From an uncultured Clostridia bacterium (GTDB lineage Bacteria; Bacillota; Clostridia; Oscillospirales; Ruminococcaceae): a stretch of DNA of 64,000 nucleotides. The translations under genes and the position numbers were made by a program. A model generated the notes under the pieces. It was not told the origin of the DNA. It saw only the letters and a program-made list of their open reading frames with translations, and did no database searches. This document shows positions 1 through 9,186 of the stretch, one piece after another. Numbering within the stretch: the first letter of the stretch is position 1; every line of letters begins with the position of its first letter. The stretch is from contig CANQNG010000006.1 in assembly GCA_947625155.1 (NCBI GenBank), forward strand, positions 1 to 64,000, read 5' to 3'.

Positions 1-158
1 TCTCAAATATTATGTTTGAGTGCCTTATGGATCCACTGATGATTTCAAGGGTGATTTTTGAAAATTGATTTCCGTGGCAACAGGCTGCCCTGATCCGGGG
101 CATCCTATATTTCTATTATACTGCACTACCAGTCATGCAACTCAATTAAAAAATACGC

Positions 159-187
159 TTGACAAAATCCAAAAAACATGGTATAGT
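159..187 (+). promoter_or_regulatory. sigma-A-type promoter of the ACT protein-hom operon
   Basis: TTGACA at 159-164, a 17-bp spacer and TATAGT at 182-187. It lies about 65 bp upstream of the ACT-domain gene and is the only good promoter before the operon. I recognise no gene in bases 1-158, only a short inverted repeat (CTCAAA/TTTGAG) at 2-20. Confidence 0.8.
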
Positions 188-198
188 AGTATATGTGA

Positions 199-210
199 GT
201 ACATATGTAC
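199..210. promoter_or_regulatory. perfect 12-bp palindrome at the likely transcription start
   Basis: GTACATATGTAC is a perfect palindrome starting 11 bp after the -10 box, so it overlaps or follows the start site. A repressor operator or mRNA 5' structure is possible. No regulator can be named from sequence. Confidence 0.4.
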
Positions 211-252
211 GTTATACACGGACGATTTGGGAACAGGAGGTAAGGATACAGT

Positions 253-696
253 ATGGAACACCCCTCCAGACTGATCGTGGTCGATGCATCCGTACTGCCG
301 GATGTCATTGGTAAGGTGCTCGAGGTCAAAAAACTGCTCGCCAGCCGGCATGAAAAAAGTTCCGCTGCCGCTTGCAAGCGTGTCGGTATCTCCCGGAGCG
401 CCTACTATAAGTATAAAGACTGCGTCTTTTCCTATGAGGACAAGCTCACACAGCACATCGTCAATCTACATGCCACCCTGCGGGACGAAGCAGGCGTGCT
501 TTCCAATGTGCTGTCGGCACTCTATGCCCTTGAAGCCAATATTCTCACTGTCAACCAGAATATCCCCATTGACGGCGTAGCTGGTGTGACGGTTTCGCTC
601 CGCCTTGCCAACGGTATCCAAAGCCCCCATGTGCTGGAAACGCATTTGCGGGAGATCGACGGCGTGGTGGATGTCAAGATTCTGTCCGGCGAATGA
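253..696 (+). CDS. ACT domain-containing protein, PheB/UPF0735 type
   Basis: 147-aa cytoplasmic protein. Residues about 25-55 (KKLLASRHEKSS...GISRSAYYKYKD) look like a short helix-turn-helix segment. Residues about 70-145 form an ACT domain, with the DEAGVLSNVLSALYALEANI pattern typical of amino-acid-binding ACT folds. This matches the PheB-like family, often found beside homoserine dehydrogenase in Firmicutes and thought to sense an amino acid. AGGAGG lies about 12 bp before the ATG. It is followed 21 bp later by hom on the same transcript, which suggests regulation of the threonine/methionine branch; the ligand is unknown. Family assignment is fairly sure, function inferred. Confidence 0.85.
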   Translation: MEHPSRLIVVDASVLPDVIGKVLEVKKLLASRHEKSSAAACKRVGISRSAYYKYKDCVFSYEDKLTQHIVNLHATLRDEAGVLSNVLSALYALEANILTVNQNIPIDGVAGVTVSLRLANGIQSPHVLETHLREIDGVVDVKILSGE

Positions 697-717
697 ATGA
701 ACAGGAGGATTTTTCAA

Positions 718-1953
718 ATGGACAAATTAGCGGTACTCGGCTGCGGTGTAGTCGGCTCCGGTGTGGTGGAATTGTTTGCCAAAAATCAGGCGCTCATTGA
801 AAAGCGCTGCGGCAAGAAGCTGCAAATGGCTTACATCCTCGACCTGCGGGACTTCCCGGACAGACCCTATGCAGATCTGCTCGTCAAGAACATTGACCCC
901 ATTTTAGCCGACCCGGATGTCACAGTCGTTGCGGAATGCATGGGCGGTGTGGAACCTGCTTTCACATTCGTGAAAGCTTGTCTGGAAGCCGGCAAGAGCG
1001 TTTCGACCTCAAACAAGGAACTGGTCGCTGAAAAGGGAGACATTCTCCTGCAAACTGCCAAAGCCCATAATGTTAATTTTTTCTTTGAAGCAAGCGTCGG
1101 CGGTGCTATTCCCATCATCCGCCCCCTGCACAAGTGCCTCGCTGCCAATGATTTCTCGGCGATCGCCGGTATCCTCAACGGAACGACCAATTTTATCCTG
1201 AACCAGATGATCAAGGAAAACATGGACTTTTCCACAGCCCTTGCCCTTGCACAGGAAAAGGGCTATGCGGAAAAAGACCCTACTGCCGATGTGGACGGAC
1301 ACGATGCCTGCCGGAAGATCTGCATCCTTTCGTCCCTTGCCTTTGGAAAGCATGTGTACCCGGATCGGGTGCATACCAAGGGCATCCGGGAGGTCACGCT
1401 CCGGGATGTGGAGCTGTGCAGCCGGCTCGGCTATGCCATTAAGCTGATCGCCCGTGTGCAGCGGCTCGACAACGGCAAGATCCTGCCGACCGTCATGCCT
1501 ATGGCTGTCGAGGAGGATGACCTGCTCTCACATGTCAACGGCGTGTACAATGCCGTCATGGTACGGGGTGACGGTATCAGCAAGGCGATGTTCTACGGAC
1601 GAGGTGCAGGCAAATTCCCGACCGCAAGCGCTGTGCTCGGCGATATGATCGAACAGGTGCAGCTTGATCACACCATTCCCTCACTGACATGGGAAAATGC
1701 AGGAAATTCGGACTTTCTTGAGGATCTCACAGCGTTTACAGCAGAACGCTATATCCGAACAACGGCAGCGGACGAAATGCTGCTAAAGGAAGTTTTCGGG
1801 GCACTCAAGGAAAACTCCGTCTACACGGAGGAGGACGAAACAGTCTGCATCGTCAGCAGACCCATGAACGAAGCGGACGTGGAGGCTGCTGCCAAAACTC
1901 TGACACAGAAAGGTGTCACGCTGCTGGCACAGTATCCTGTACTTGTGGACTGA
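718..1953 (+). CDS. hom: homoserine dehydrogenase
   Basis: 411 aa. Catalyses NAD(P)H-dependent reduction of aspartate semialdehyde to homoserine, the committed step to threonine and methionine. The N-terminal Rossmann motif is GCGVVGSGV. The catalytic/substrate domain carries AGILNGTTNFIL, KGYAEKDPTADVDGHDACRK and SLAFG, all standard for the family. The last ~75 residues resemble the usual C-terminal ACT domain. The track starts 21 nt earlier at 697, but AGGAGG at 703-708 sits 9 nt before ATG 718, so 718 is preferred. It is the second gene of a two-gene operon with the ACT protein. A large imperfect hairpin (1970-2008, GAGCCG...CGGCTC) follows the stop, then a bidirectional terminator. Confidence 0.96.
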   Translation: MDKLAVLGCGVVGSGVVELFAKNQALIEKRCGKKLQMAYILDLRDFPDRPYADLLVKNIDPILADPDVTVVAECMGGVEPAFTFVKACLEAGKSVSTSNKELVAEKGDILLQTAKAHNVNFFFEASVGGAIPIIRPLHKCLAANDFSAIAGILNGTTNFILNQMIKENMDFSTALALAQEKGYAEKDPTADVDGHDACRKICILSSLAFGKHVYPDRVHTKGIREVTLRDVELCSRLGYAIKLIARVQRLDNGKILPTVMPMAVEEDDLLSHVNGVYNAVMVRGDGISKAMFYGRGAGKFPTASAVLGDMIEQVQLDHTIPSLTWENAGNSDFLEDLTAFTAERYIRTTAADEMLLKEVFGALKENSVYTEEDETVCIVSRPMNEADVEAAAKTLTQKGVTLLAQYPVLVD

Positions 1954-2048
1954 GCATTGACAGACGATCGAGCCGTCCTTTGCTGCTTTTGCGGTAAAGG
2001 GCGGCTCGCTGTTTATTGGCTTTTCAAGACCGTGCATCCCTAAAAAAA

Positions 2049-2080
2049 GCAGATACCCACGAAGGGTATCTGCCTTTTTG
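2049..2080. terminator. bidirectional terminator between hom and the scaffoldin cluster
   Basis: Perfect 10-bp stem GCAGATACCC/GGGTATCTGC with loop ACGAA at 2049-2073. It is followed by CTTTTT on the plus strand and by a run of seven T on the minus strand (2042-2048), so it can end both convergent transcripts. Confidence 0.85.
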
Positions 2081-2166
2081 TTTTTCATTGCCTACTGCTC
2101 AAGCCAAATACAAAGCTTTTACACAAGTACCTGACGGAAAGCAGGAGTCACTTACTGGGTATCAAG

Positions 2167-5100
2167 TCACGAATTTGCAACTTCCCATTCATGGATCTCA
2201 GAAGTGAACTTCGGCAGAGTGTCTGCATTGAGGACATCCGTTGCCCAGTCAGCAGGCTCGAACAGGCTAACTGCAATATACTTCAACTGACCAGTTGCAT
2301 CATCCGGTGTCAAGCTTGACGATGCATTTGTCTTACCATAGGCATCTGTCGCACCATGATCCATGGACTCAGCATCCACATCAGACAGGAAGTATACAAA
2401 GTTCTCCATCGTTTCATCGCTGTTATCGGTGAGATAAGCAGTCTCAAAGAGCGAACTTGCAATGTACTTCAGAATACACGTCGCATCATCCGGTGTTACA
2501 GATCCATTCAGGTCGGTATCGCCCTTCACGCCGATGTAAGCATTTACGATCAGCGGTATCTTGGAACCATCAGCGTCCGTCGTAACGACCTCTGCCGTGA
2601 GTTCCTTTGTGCCGCCCTGTCCATCCGGAACATTGTCGGTAACGATCACCTTGAGACCTAATTTGCAATACGGCTGACCAAGGCTCTCGTAAACAGACTT
2701 CGGATTGTTCAGCGTGACATCATCGGAATCTTCGGGTATGATGTTCATTGTTACAGAACCAAGCGGCACATTCGTAGCTGTACCGATAGCGTTCCCCTCA
2801 GCATCCAAAGCCTGACGCTTCAGCGTGCCGTTCAGGGTAGCCAGATCAAACGGTCTCGGATCATGCGACAGGTAGAACATGTCTTCCCCTTCGCCTTCAT
2901 ACTCATAGCTGTACTCATAATCAACAGGTGTATCAGCTACGATCTCGATCCAGCCGTCTACCGTGGTAACATCCACGATCTCGTTGTCAGCGATCCTGCT
3001 CACTTCGAGAGACTGAAAGTTGATCTCATATTTGTCGCCAACCTTTGCACCATCAGGTACATCAAATGTCAGTGTGATGATCGGAGCACCGTTCTTGCCG
3101 TCCAGCATGGTCACTGTCGGATCATTGATCGTACCAGCAAATACAGCATTTGCAAAGTTCGGCTCAATAGACAGGAGACTGCCATAAGCCGTACCCTGTG
3201 CATAGGTATCAGCACTCAGTGCGGGCAGACGGTCGTCAATTGCCAGATCCAGCAGGAAGGAATTCAAAGCCGTGTCACCGCTTGCGGTGATATTGATCTT
3301 AACGTCCTTCTGATCGGGTGTTGCAGTTATCTGATCAGCAGACCATGTTACCGCATAATGCTCTTCACTCGGTTCAGGAGTCGGTTCGGGCGTGGGTTCT
3401 GGAGTTGGCTCCGGTGTCGGTTCAGGTGTCGGCTCTGGAGTTGGCTCAGGTGTCGGTTCGGGCGTTGCATCAGGGGTCGGCTCTTCCGTTGTCTCTGATG
3501 ACGGCTCATCCAGATCACCTTCGACCTGGATCCAACCATCTGTCAAAGCCGGTACCAGTCGGAGCATGTCAACATTATAAATGTCCACATTTGCGAATGT
3601 AACAGGATATGTGCCTTTCTTAGCAGGTGCTATGATCGTGAAGGTGAGCAGCGTGCTGTCAGCTGACTGAGCAACTACGTTGCCCTCAAACATCGGCTGT
3701 GTACCTGCAGCGATCATTTTGGTAGTTTCCTTAGATCCCTCTTCAGGTTTGTCAAGATTCGACTCAAAGTTCAGGTCTTCATAAGCATCGCCTGCTTTTA
3801 CGCCTTTTACGTCCAGAGCATTGTCTGCTGTAAAGGAAGCGAGATAGGAGTTCAGACCTTCTGTATCGTTGTTGACCCATACATGGAGTTCAACTTCCTC
3901 AGTCGGCTGGGCAATGTAAGTCTCGATCACCCACTCAGCATCCACGTTCTTGGTCTCATCCTCGAACGGGATCTGCGGATCAGTCCAACCCACGTTTCCG
4001 GTAGCATCGGGATTAGTGGTCGGCTCTACTGCTTCTGTTGTCGGCTGGGGTGCTTCTGTTGCCTCGGTCGTCTCGGTCGCTTCCTCAGTGGACTCTTCCG
4101 TCTCTTCCGTTGTGTCGGCTACGACATTGATCCAGCCATCGATCAGATTCTCGTCGGACGGGATCAGCTGTACCATATCCTTGTCGAAGATCTCCAGCGT
4201 ATCGAACATTACATCATATGTGCCCGGCGTTTCCGGTGCAGTAAATGTGATCGTAAATACGCACGGAGGTTCATCTCCTGTTGCTGTTGCTACAACGTTT
4301 TTGTCGCCAAACATCGGCATCGTTGCGCCGAAGGTCAGGCTCTTCACGTTGTCCACAAAGTCGAGCGGCTCGTAAGCATCGCCCTTCTTTGCATCACTTG
4401 CTTTCAAAGGTTCTTCTGCTGTCAGGGATGTCAGATAGGAATTCAGACCTTCTGTATCACCCTTGACCCATACATGCAGATCGACCGTTGCGCCGGGTGC
4501 TGCATCGAGCTTCTCGATCTCCCACACAGCATCAAGCGCTTTGGTCTCCTGCTCGGTATCGCCCAGGATCTCGATCCAGCCAGCGACCAGATTCTTGTCG
4601 GTGGGGATGAGCTGTACCAGTTCACCATTGAAAAGCTCAAGGCTCTTGGTGGTAACGGCATACTTGCCGGGTGCAAGACCGGTCGTGTCAAATGTGATCG
4701 TAAATACGGCAGTATCGCCTGTGATATTGACATCTTTTGTGCTGTTGGGTGTGCCGCCAAATGTCAGCGTACCCAGATTCTGCTCAAAGCCAAGGTTATC
4801 CAGTGCAGAAACAGCTTTGGTCGCTTTTGCAGCATTCCCATTTTCATCAGCCTCAACTGCCATCTTTGCAAGATAGCTATTGAAGCCCGGGTTGCCGGAG
4901 ACCGAAACTGTGATCTCTGCCAGCGGGTCGTCAGCAGTGACAGTATCAGAACCTACTTCCCATTTCAGACCTGCTACGTCGGACTCTTTCTCACCGGGAT
5001 CGACCGGCTGATCACCGGGCTGGGTAGGCTTCTGCACGGGTTCGGTCGGCTCAACCTGCGGCTGGGTCGGCTCTACCTGCGGTTCTGTCGGGTCTACCTG

Positions 5101-6000
5101 CGGCTGGGTCGGCTCAACTTGCGGTTCAGTCGGCTCTACCTGCGGTTCTGTCGGCTCTACCTGCGGCTCTGTCGGCTCTACCTGCGGCTCTGTCGGCTCA
5201 ACTTGCGGTTCAGTGGGATCTACCTGCGGTTCGGTGGGATCTACCTGCGGCTCTGTCGGCTCTACCTGCGGTTCAGTTGTATCTTCCTGCGGCTCGGTCG
5301 TGGCATTTGGATCAGCATCCACACGAAGCACACCAGGTACGATCAGATCCGGATTATGTGTCGTTCCATCGATCTGCGTTACATCGAACTTGGGATCGTC
5401 TTCCGTGCCTGACATATCAATGGTGACCGCATAGTCGATGTAATCGAGACCATTATCGGGTTCTTTGGTGTTTGTTACGCCGTCCTCAGCGTACAGATAG
5501 AACTCGCAGAAACATGTGCCATCATCCAGTTTTCTGTTTGCGCCCTCGCCCGAAGTTTGACCGGTCTGCGGATCCTTACCGCCTACAGCGCCTACACCAA
5601 AGTTAGCATAATTGGGAGCAAACGTTTCAAACTTATAGCTGCCCTCCGGCTGCTTGATGAGATCGCAGCTGAGACCCAGCTCTGCCGGACTTTTCCCATC
5701 GATCAGGAGGTTACACTTGTAACCAAAGATACCGATATCGTTTGCTACATACAGCCTGATCACAGCACCCTTGTCCTCGTCATACTTCGTCTCTTCGATG
5801 ATCCACGTGAACTTGTCGCGGTTCTCCTCGCTATTCTTTAGCTCAGTGACCTTTTGTTCTGCGGACACCAAAGGCACTTCATCCGCCTGCGCCTGTACTG
5901 CTTTCGGGTTCGTCATTCTGAGCGCAGATACCGGCAGAGAGGAAGCGACCAGCGAGGTACACATGCTGAATGCGGTCAATGCTGATAAAAATTTCTTCAT
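2167..6000 (-). CDS. large scaffoldin: five cohesin-like modules, X-like module and dockerin (ScaB-like)
   Basis: 1277 aa, secreted. Signal peptide MKKFLSALTAFSM to about residue 40. First beta-sandwich module about 58-225 (FTWIIEETKYDEDKGAV...), then a TEPQVEP proline/threonine linker about 228-325. Three cohesin-like modules at about 340-480, 490-625 and 685-826 share NSYL near the start and end in GWI-x-V/I-x-x-D. A PTPEP linker (about 838-880) and a fifth cohesin-like module (about 885-1020) follow. A segment at about 1025-1145 resembles an X module. The C-terminal dockerin (about 1150-1265) has GDTDLNGSVTPDD and SSLTPDDATGQLKYI. ATG 6000 fits the RBS better than GTG 6003. It is last of three scaffoldin genes in R. 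flavefaciens scaC-scaA-scaB order. Role: displays dockerin enzymes or adaptors and docks to a surface cohesin not in this window. Module count is by eye. Confidence 0.88.
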   Translation of the reverse strand: MKKFLSALTAFSMCTSLVASSLPVSALRMTNPKAVQAQADEVPLVSAEQKVTELKNSEENRDKFTWIIEETKYDEDKGAVIRLYVANDIGIFGYKCNLLIDGKSPAELGLSCDLIKQPEGSYKFETFAPNYANFGVGAVGGKDPQTGQTSGEGANRKLDDGTCFCEFYLYAEDGVTNTKEPDNGLDYIDYAVTIDMSGTEDDPKFDVTQIDGTTHNPDLIVPGVLRVDADPNATTEPQEDTTEPQVEPTEPQVDPTEPQVDPTEPQVEPTEPQVEPTEPQVEPTEPQVEPTEPQVEPTQPQVDPTEPQVEPTQPQVEPTEPVQKPTQPGDQPVDPGEKESDVAGLKWEVGSDTVTADDPLAEITVSVSGNPGFNSYLAKMAVEADENGNAAKATKAVSALDNLGFEQNLGTLTFGGTPNSTKDVNITGDTAVFTITFDTTGLAPGKYAVTTKSLELFNGELVQLIPTDKNLVAGWIEILGDTEQETKALDAVWEIEKLDAAPGATVDLHVWVKGDTEGLNSYLTSLTAEEPLKASDAKKGDAYEPLDFVDNVKSLTFGATMPMFGDKNVVATATGDEPPCVFTITFTAPETPGTYDVMFDTLEIFDKDMVQLIPSDENLIDGWINVVADTTEETEESTEEATETTEATEAPQPTTEAVEPTTNPDATGNVGWTDPQIPFEDETKNVDAEWVIETYIAQPTEEVELHVWVNNDTEGLNSYLASFTADNALDVKGVKAGDAYEDLNFESNLDKPEEGSKETTKMIAAGTQPMFEGNVVAQSADSTLLTFTIIAPAKKGTYPVTFANVDIYNVDMLRLVPALTDGWIQVEGDLDEPSSETTEEPTPDATPEPTPEPTPEPTPEPTPEPTPEPTPEPTPEPSEEHYAVTWSADQITATPDQKDVKINITASGDTALNSFLLDLAIDDRLPALSADTYAQGTAYGSLLSIEPNFANAVFAGTINDPTVTMLDGKNGAPIITLTFDVPDGAKVGDKYEINFQSLEVSRIADNEIVDVTTVDGWIEIVADTPVDYEYSYEYEGEGEDMFYLSHDPRPFDLATLNGTLKRQALDAEGNAIGTATNVPLGSVTMNIIPEDSDDVTLNNPKSVYESLGQPYCKLGLKVIVTDNVPDGQGGTKELTAEVVTTDADGSKIPLIVNAYIGVKGDTDLNGSVTPDDATCILKYIASSLFETAYLTDNSDETMENFVYFLSDVDAESMDHGATDAYGKTNASSSLTPDDATGQLKYIAVSLFEPADWATDVLNADTLPKFTSEIHEWEVANS
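3361..3476 (-). repeat. PTPEP-encoding linker repeat in the large scaffoldin
   Basis: About ten near-identical units encode Pro-Thr-Pro-Glu between cohesin-like modules 4 and 5. Synonymous third-base changes among units (GGTTCG, GGCTCT, GGTTCA) show selection on the peptide repeat rather than on DNA identity. Confidence 0.85.
5030..5320 (-). repeat. TEPQVEP-encoding linker repeat in the large scaffoldin
   Basis: Tandem 18-21-nt units encode TEPQV(E/D)P about 14 times between the N-terminal module and the second cohesin-like module. Such Thr/Pro-rich linkers are normal in cellulosomal scaffoldins, are often O-glycosylated, and their copy number can change by slippage. Confidence 0.85.
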
Positions 6001-6092
6001 CACGCATATTTCCTTTCTAAGAAATTCATTTACGATAAACCGTGTTCAGCCGCAAGGGGCTGAACACAGTTTTCTGTCATGTCAATATCTGC

Positions 6093-7778
6093 TTACTTCT
6101 GCTGGACCGGGAGATCCTTCTCAGCTACATTGCCGACCAGGACCTTCAGGATCGTCAGGGAGTCATCCACTGTCAGGTTGTCAATGGTGGTATCTGCGTC
6201 GCTCTCACCGCTGCGGGAAACGTTCGCATTGATCACGCCCTGTGCAGAAAGCTGCTGATTCTGATAACCAGTCAGGAATCTGTTGAGCATAACAACGTCA
6301 CGAAGCTGTACTTCGCCATTGACATCGGTGTCGCCATACCTAGCAGTGCCGGGTGTCGGCTCATTCCCATCTGTTGTGGGCTGCTCACCCTGAGTCGTCG
6401 AAGGCTCTTCTGCATCCGTTGTAGGCTCTACGTCTCCGGTAGGTTCGGGATCAGCAGCATCTTCATAGTAGATAACACCGTCGATCACCTTCGGCGATTC
6501 TGCCGCACCATCGACCTGAGTTATTTCAAACCCTTCAGGCACGATGGTAACTGGAAGTTGTTTTGTATAACCACCGTTATCATCCTTAAATAATTCCTTG
6601 CCCTGGTCAGAATACACATAGATCTCGATGAACTTAGTTCCATTATCCAGCTTTCTGTCGCCAGCTTCGCCCAAGGTATCGCCGCTTTCCGTCTTACCAG
6701 TTACAGCGCCTACACCAAAGTTAGCATAGTTCGGTGCAAATGTCTCAAACTTATAGCTGCCCTCCGGCTGCTTCATGACGTCGCAGATAAAACCATCCTC
6801 CTTATTCATCTTCTTGCCATCGATCAGGAGGTCAAACTTGTAACCAAAGATGCCGATGTCATTATAGACATACAGACCGATCACTGCACCCTTCTTATCA
6901 TCGTACTTTGCATCTTCAATGATCCAAGTGTATTCGCCATTTTGCACGTCTTGAGAATTTTCAGCCTTATCAGCTGCTGTATGATCCTTAGACGGCGTGG
7001 TCGAAGGACCCTGAGACTCTGTCGGTGCTTCTGTCGGTGCCTCTGTCGGCTTCGGTGCATCTGTCGGGTCGGGGTCGGAACCGCCATCGCCAACTTTGAT
7101 CGTGAAGCCGTCCTTCACACTGATCGTCTGCAGACTACCCTTACCGCCGATGTAAGTAGCATCTACTTCATCTCTGGAAGTATGATACGTATCTGCATAT
7201 CCGATCGTATATGTGCCCGGCTTTGTTCCTGCGGGAACAGTGACCGTAAATTCTGTCAGCGGCAACTCATCCGACTGATCCGTGATGAATGTAAGTTCCT
7301 GATTGGTCGTAGCCCAGTTCCAGACCGGCACCCCATCCACAGAAATGCCCCAATCACCGCTGGAAGCACAGTTGTTGGTCACTTCTTCCAAACGAACATT
7401 ATATCCATCGAAGCAGTTGACAAATCTTTTGCTGGTAAAGCTTGCGCCGTTGGACAAATTGTATGTCCTCTCCTCTGCGCCGTCAGCATTAGAGGATGTG
7501 CCGCTTGTAAATGTGATACCGTCGGGCATGTCAAGACCAACACCAGCCGTCAGGATCTGGGTAGGAGCAACATCGGTGTCACAGTCGATGTAGGACTGGA
7601 TCGTGATAGTCGTATCCTTTGAAGTGTCTTTGACCTCGATGCGAGTTGCCTTGTCATCTCCAGTCGCAAGGTAGTAACGAACAGAGGCTGCATCATAAGC
7701 AGCATAAGCGCTCATGACGCCTGCGGTCATGCTTGCGACCATCGTGGCAGCTGTCAGTGCAGAAATTACCTTCTTCAT
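6093..7778 (-). CDS. scaffoldin with two cohesin-like modules and a dockerin (ScaA-like)
   Basis: 561 aa, secreted; signal peptide about 1-27 (ends SAYA). First beta-sandwich module about 28-230, then a PTEAPTEAPTES linker. The second module (about 285-455, YTWIIEDAKYDDKKGAVIGLY...) is closely related to the first module of the next gene. A second linker is followed by a dockerin at about 485-550, with loops GDTDVNGEVQLRDV and a less canonical second half (NLTVDDSLTILKVLVG). The A/G-rich RBS is typical of the cluster. It is middle gene of the three-gene scaffoldin set, with 92 bp to the following gene. In R. flavefaciens ScaA bears two cohesins and a dockerin that binds ScaB; architecture and position match, but binding partners here are inferred. 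Confidence 0.87.
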   Translation of the reverse strand: MKKVISALTAATMVASMTAGVMSAYAAYDAASVRYYLATGDDKATRIEVKDTSKDTTITIQSYIDCDTDVAPTQILTAGVGLDMPDGITFTSGTSSNADGAEERTYNLSNGASFTSKRFVNCFDGYNVRLEEVTNNCASSGDWGISVDGVPVWNWATTNQELTFITDQSDELPLTEFTVTVPAGTKPGTYTIGYADTYHTSRDEVDATYIGGKGSLQTISVKDGFTIKVGDGGSDPDPTDAPKPTEAPTEAPTESQGPSTTPSKDHTAADKAENSQDVQNGEYTWIIEDAKYDDKKGAVIGLYVYNDIGIFGYKFDLLIDGKKMNKEDGFICDVMKQPEGSYKFETFAPNYANFGVGAVTGKTESGDTLGEAGDRKLDNGTKFIEIYVYSDQGKELFKDDNGGYTKQLPVTIVPEGFEITQVDGAAESPKVIDGVIYYEDAADPEPTGDVEPTTDAEEPSTTQGEQPTTDGNEPTPGTARYGDTDVNGEVQLRDVVMLNRFLTGYQNQQLSAQGVINANVSRSGESDADTTIDNLTVDDSLTILKVLVGNVAEKDLPVQQK

Positions 7779-7886
7779 AGCTATTTTTTCCTTTCTTTAT
7801 GTGGGTTTTTGCAGGATCTTGTCATTCATCTGCAAAGGTGGCATTATGTCGGACAGGTTGTCATTCAGATCCGCAGATCCGTCTGT

Positions 7887-8753
7887 TTAGAGCGGGAATT
7901 CCGACTGATCGATCAGATCGATCACGCAGCACAGGATGTTCAGCGCATCCATCGGATCAACTGCACCGCTGGCATCTACATCGCCGTTGGCATTCGCCTG
8001 TTCACCGAATTCTGTCTCATCCGCCAGATTCAGCAGGAAACGGTTCACAAGGACAACGTCATCCAGTTTCACAAGACCATCGAGCGTGACATCGCCGTAC
8101 TTAGTGACTTTGACATCTCCCTCTCCCTCGCTCGGCTTGCCAGTGGGATCTCCGACCGACACAGAACCAGCCTTGGTGGTGACAGCATACTTCACAGCAG
8201 TAGCCAGACCGCTGCCGTCACCTGTCAGATAACCAACCTTAGCGCCGTCGTTCTTTTCTGTCGAACCTTCTGTCGCTGCACGGTCGATGCCGACGATCTC
8301 TACAGAGGTGCTGTCGCCCTCCTTCGCATTATCAGCAACTTTACCGGATACGACCAGAAATACGCCATCCTGCATGATACGGTATCCCGGATCAGTAAGA
8401 CCTGAAGAATAGGTAACGGTGACCAGACCAGCAGTTGACATATCCGTCATGAAAGCGGTTACCCCTTCCCACTTTTCTGCTTCGTCCACACCGCTGGGCG
8501 CAATGTCACCCAGTTTCACGTCAGAGATCGTGATCACGCTCGGGTCGTATGTCAATGCAAATTCACATACGGACACACCGTCTGCCGGTACACCGGTCAT
8601 TTTAACATCGAGTGTAAATTCATCGCCTCCTGCGGCTACTGTCACGTTCTCCCCTGTAAGAGACACCGTGTCTGCTGCGGCTACAGCCTGAGCCGAAAAT
8701 GCTGCCAACATGGTCAGAGCTGCTAACCCGGCAGCGATTTTCCTTACCTTCAT
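7887..8753 (-). CDS. single-cohesin adaptor scaffoldin with dockerin (ScaC-like)
   Basis: 288 aa, secreted. Signal peptide about 1-27 (AQAVAAAD). One canonical cohesin at about 30-195, with CEFALTYDPSVITISDVKLG and GLVTVTYSS. A dockerin at about 218-283 has two calcium-loop/helix repeats (GDVTLDGLVKLDDVVLVNRFL and NGDVDASGAVDPMDALNIL). ATG 8753 is chosen over the track start 8771 because AGGAGGA lies just upstream of it. First gene after the promoter at 8901-8929. One-cohesin-plus-dockerin proteins (ScaC) swap enzyme specificity on ScaA in R. flavefaciens. Its dockerin is of the same class as that of the xylanase at 37875-39857. Confidence 0.9.
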   Translation of the reverse strand: MKVRKIAAGLAALTMLAAFSAQAVAAADTVSLTGENVTVAAGGDEFTLDVKMTGVPADGVSVCEFALTYDPSVITISDVKLGDIAPSGVDEAEKWEGVTAFMTDMSTAGLVTVTYSSGLTDPGYRIMQDGVFLVVSGKVADNAKEGDSTSVEIVGIDRAATEGSTEKNDGAKVGYLTGDGSGLATAVKYAVTTKAGSVSVGDPTGKPSEGEGDVKVTKYGDVTLDGLVKLDDVVLVNRFLLNLADETEFGEQANANGDVDASGAVDPMDALNILCCVIDLIDQSEFPL

Positions 8754-8900
8754 TAGTCGTTCCTCCTTCAATTCAATTGGTTTTGGTATTTAGAAAGTAA
8801 TACAAGCCATATAACCAAAGGAAGCCGCACTTCCTCAAATTATATCCTCATACCATCGGCAGATACAGGGCATACTGTCCCCACATATCTACATACTGTT

Positions 8901-8929
8901 ATTATAGGACAAATATTCACATAAGTCAA
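8901..8929 (-). promoter_or_regulatory. promoter of the scaffoldin cluster
   Basis: On the minus strand TTGACT (8924-8929), 17-bp spacer, TATAAT (8901-8906). This gives a leader of about 140 nt before the first scaffoldin. The rest of the gap to 9186 holds a small inverted repeat (ACATTTT/AAAATGT, 8941-8958) and AT-rich sequence; I see no gene there. Confidence 0.85.
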
Positions 8930-9186
8930 GAGAAATTATAACATTTTGTGTAAAATGTAGGATCTCGCTGCACTGCTTTGTACATCCTGTACGATCAGTG
9001 CGGCATATTTGTCCTTGTTCCATACGTTCCTTTTGTGCTGTACACATACCACAAATTCTCTGCCAACTTAATTATATAACGATCATGAAAAAAAGTAAAT
9101 AGTTTTTGAGAAAATCATCATAATCCACAAAAGCAGCTCATGGTTTTTTCGCTTTTTCACTAGACAAAAGGCAAAAAGCTGCCGGT

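Noticed and set aside
5030-5320. Tandem repeats considered as a CRISPR array
   Set aside because: Units are 18-21 nt, coding, contiguous and without unique spacers; they encode a TEPQVEP linker.
3883-5412. 509-aa Cys/Arg-rich plus-strand ORF over the scaffoldin
   Set aside because: Repeats such as CRLYLR are the reverse strand of TEPQV codons; not a real gene.
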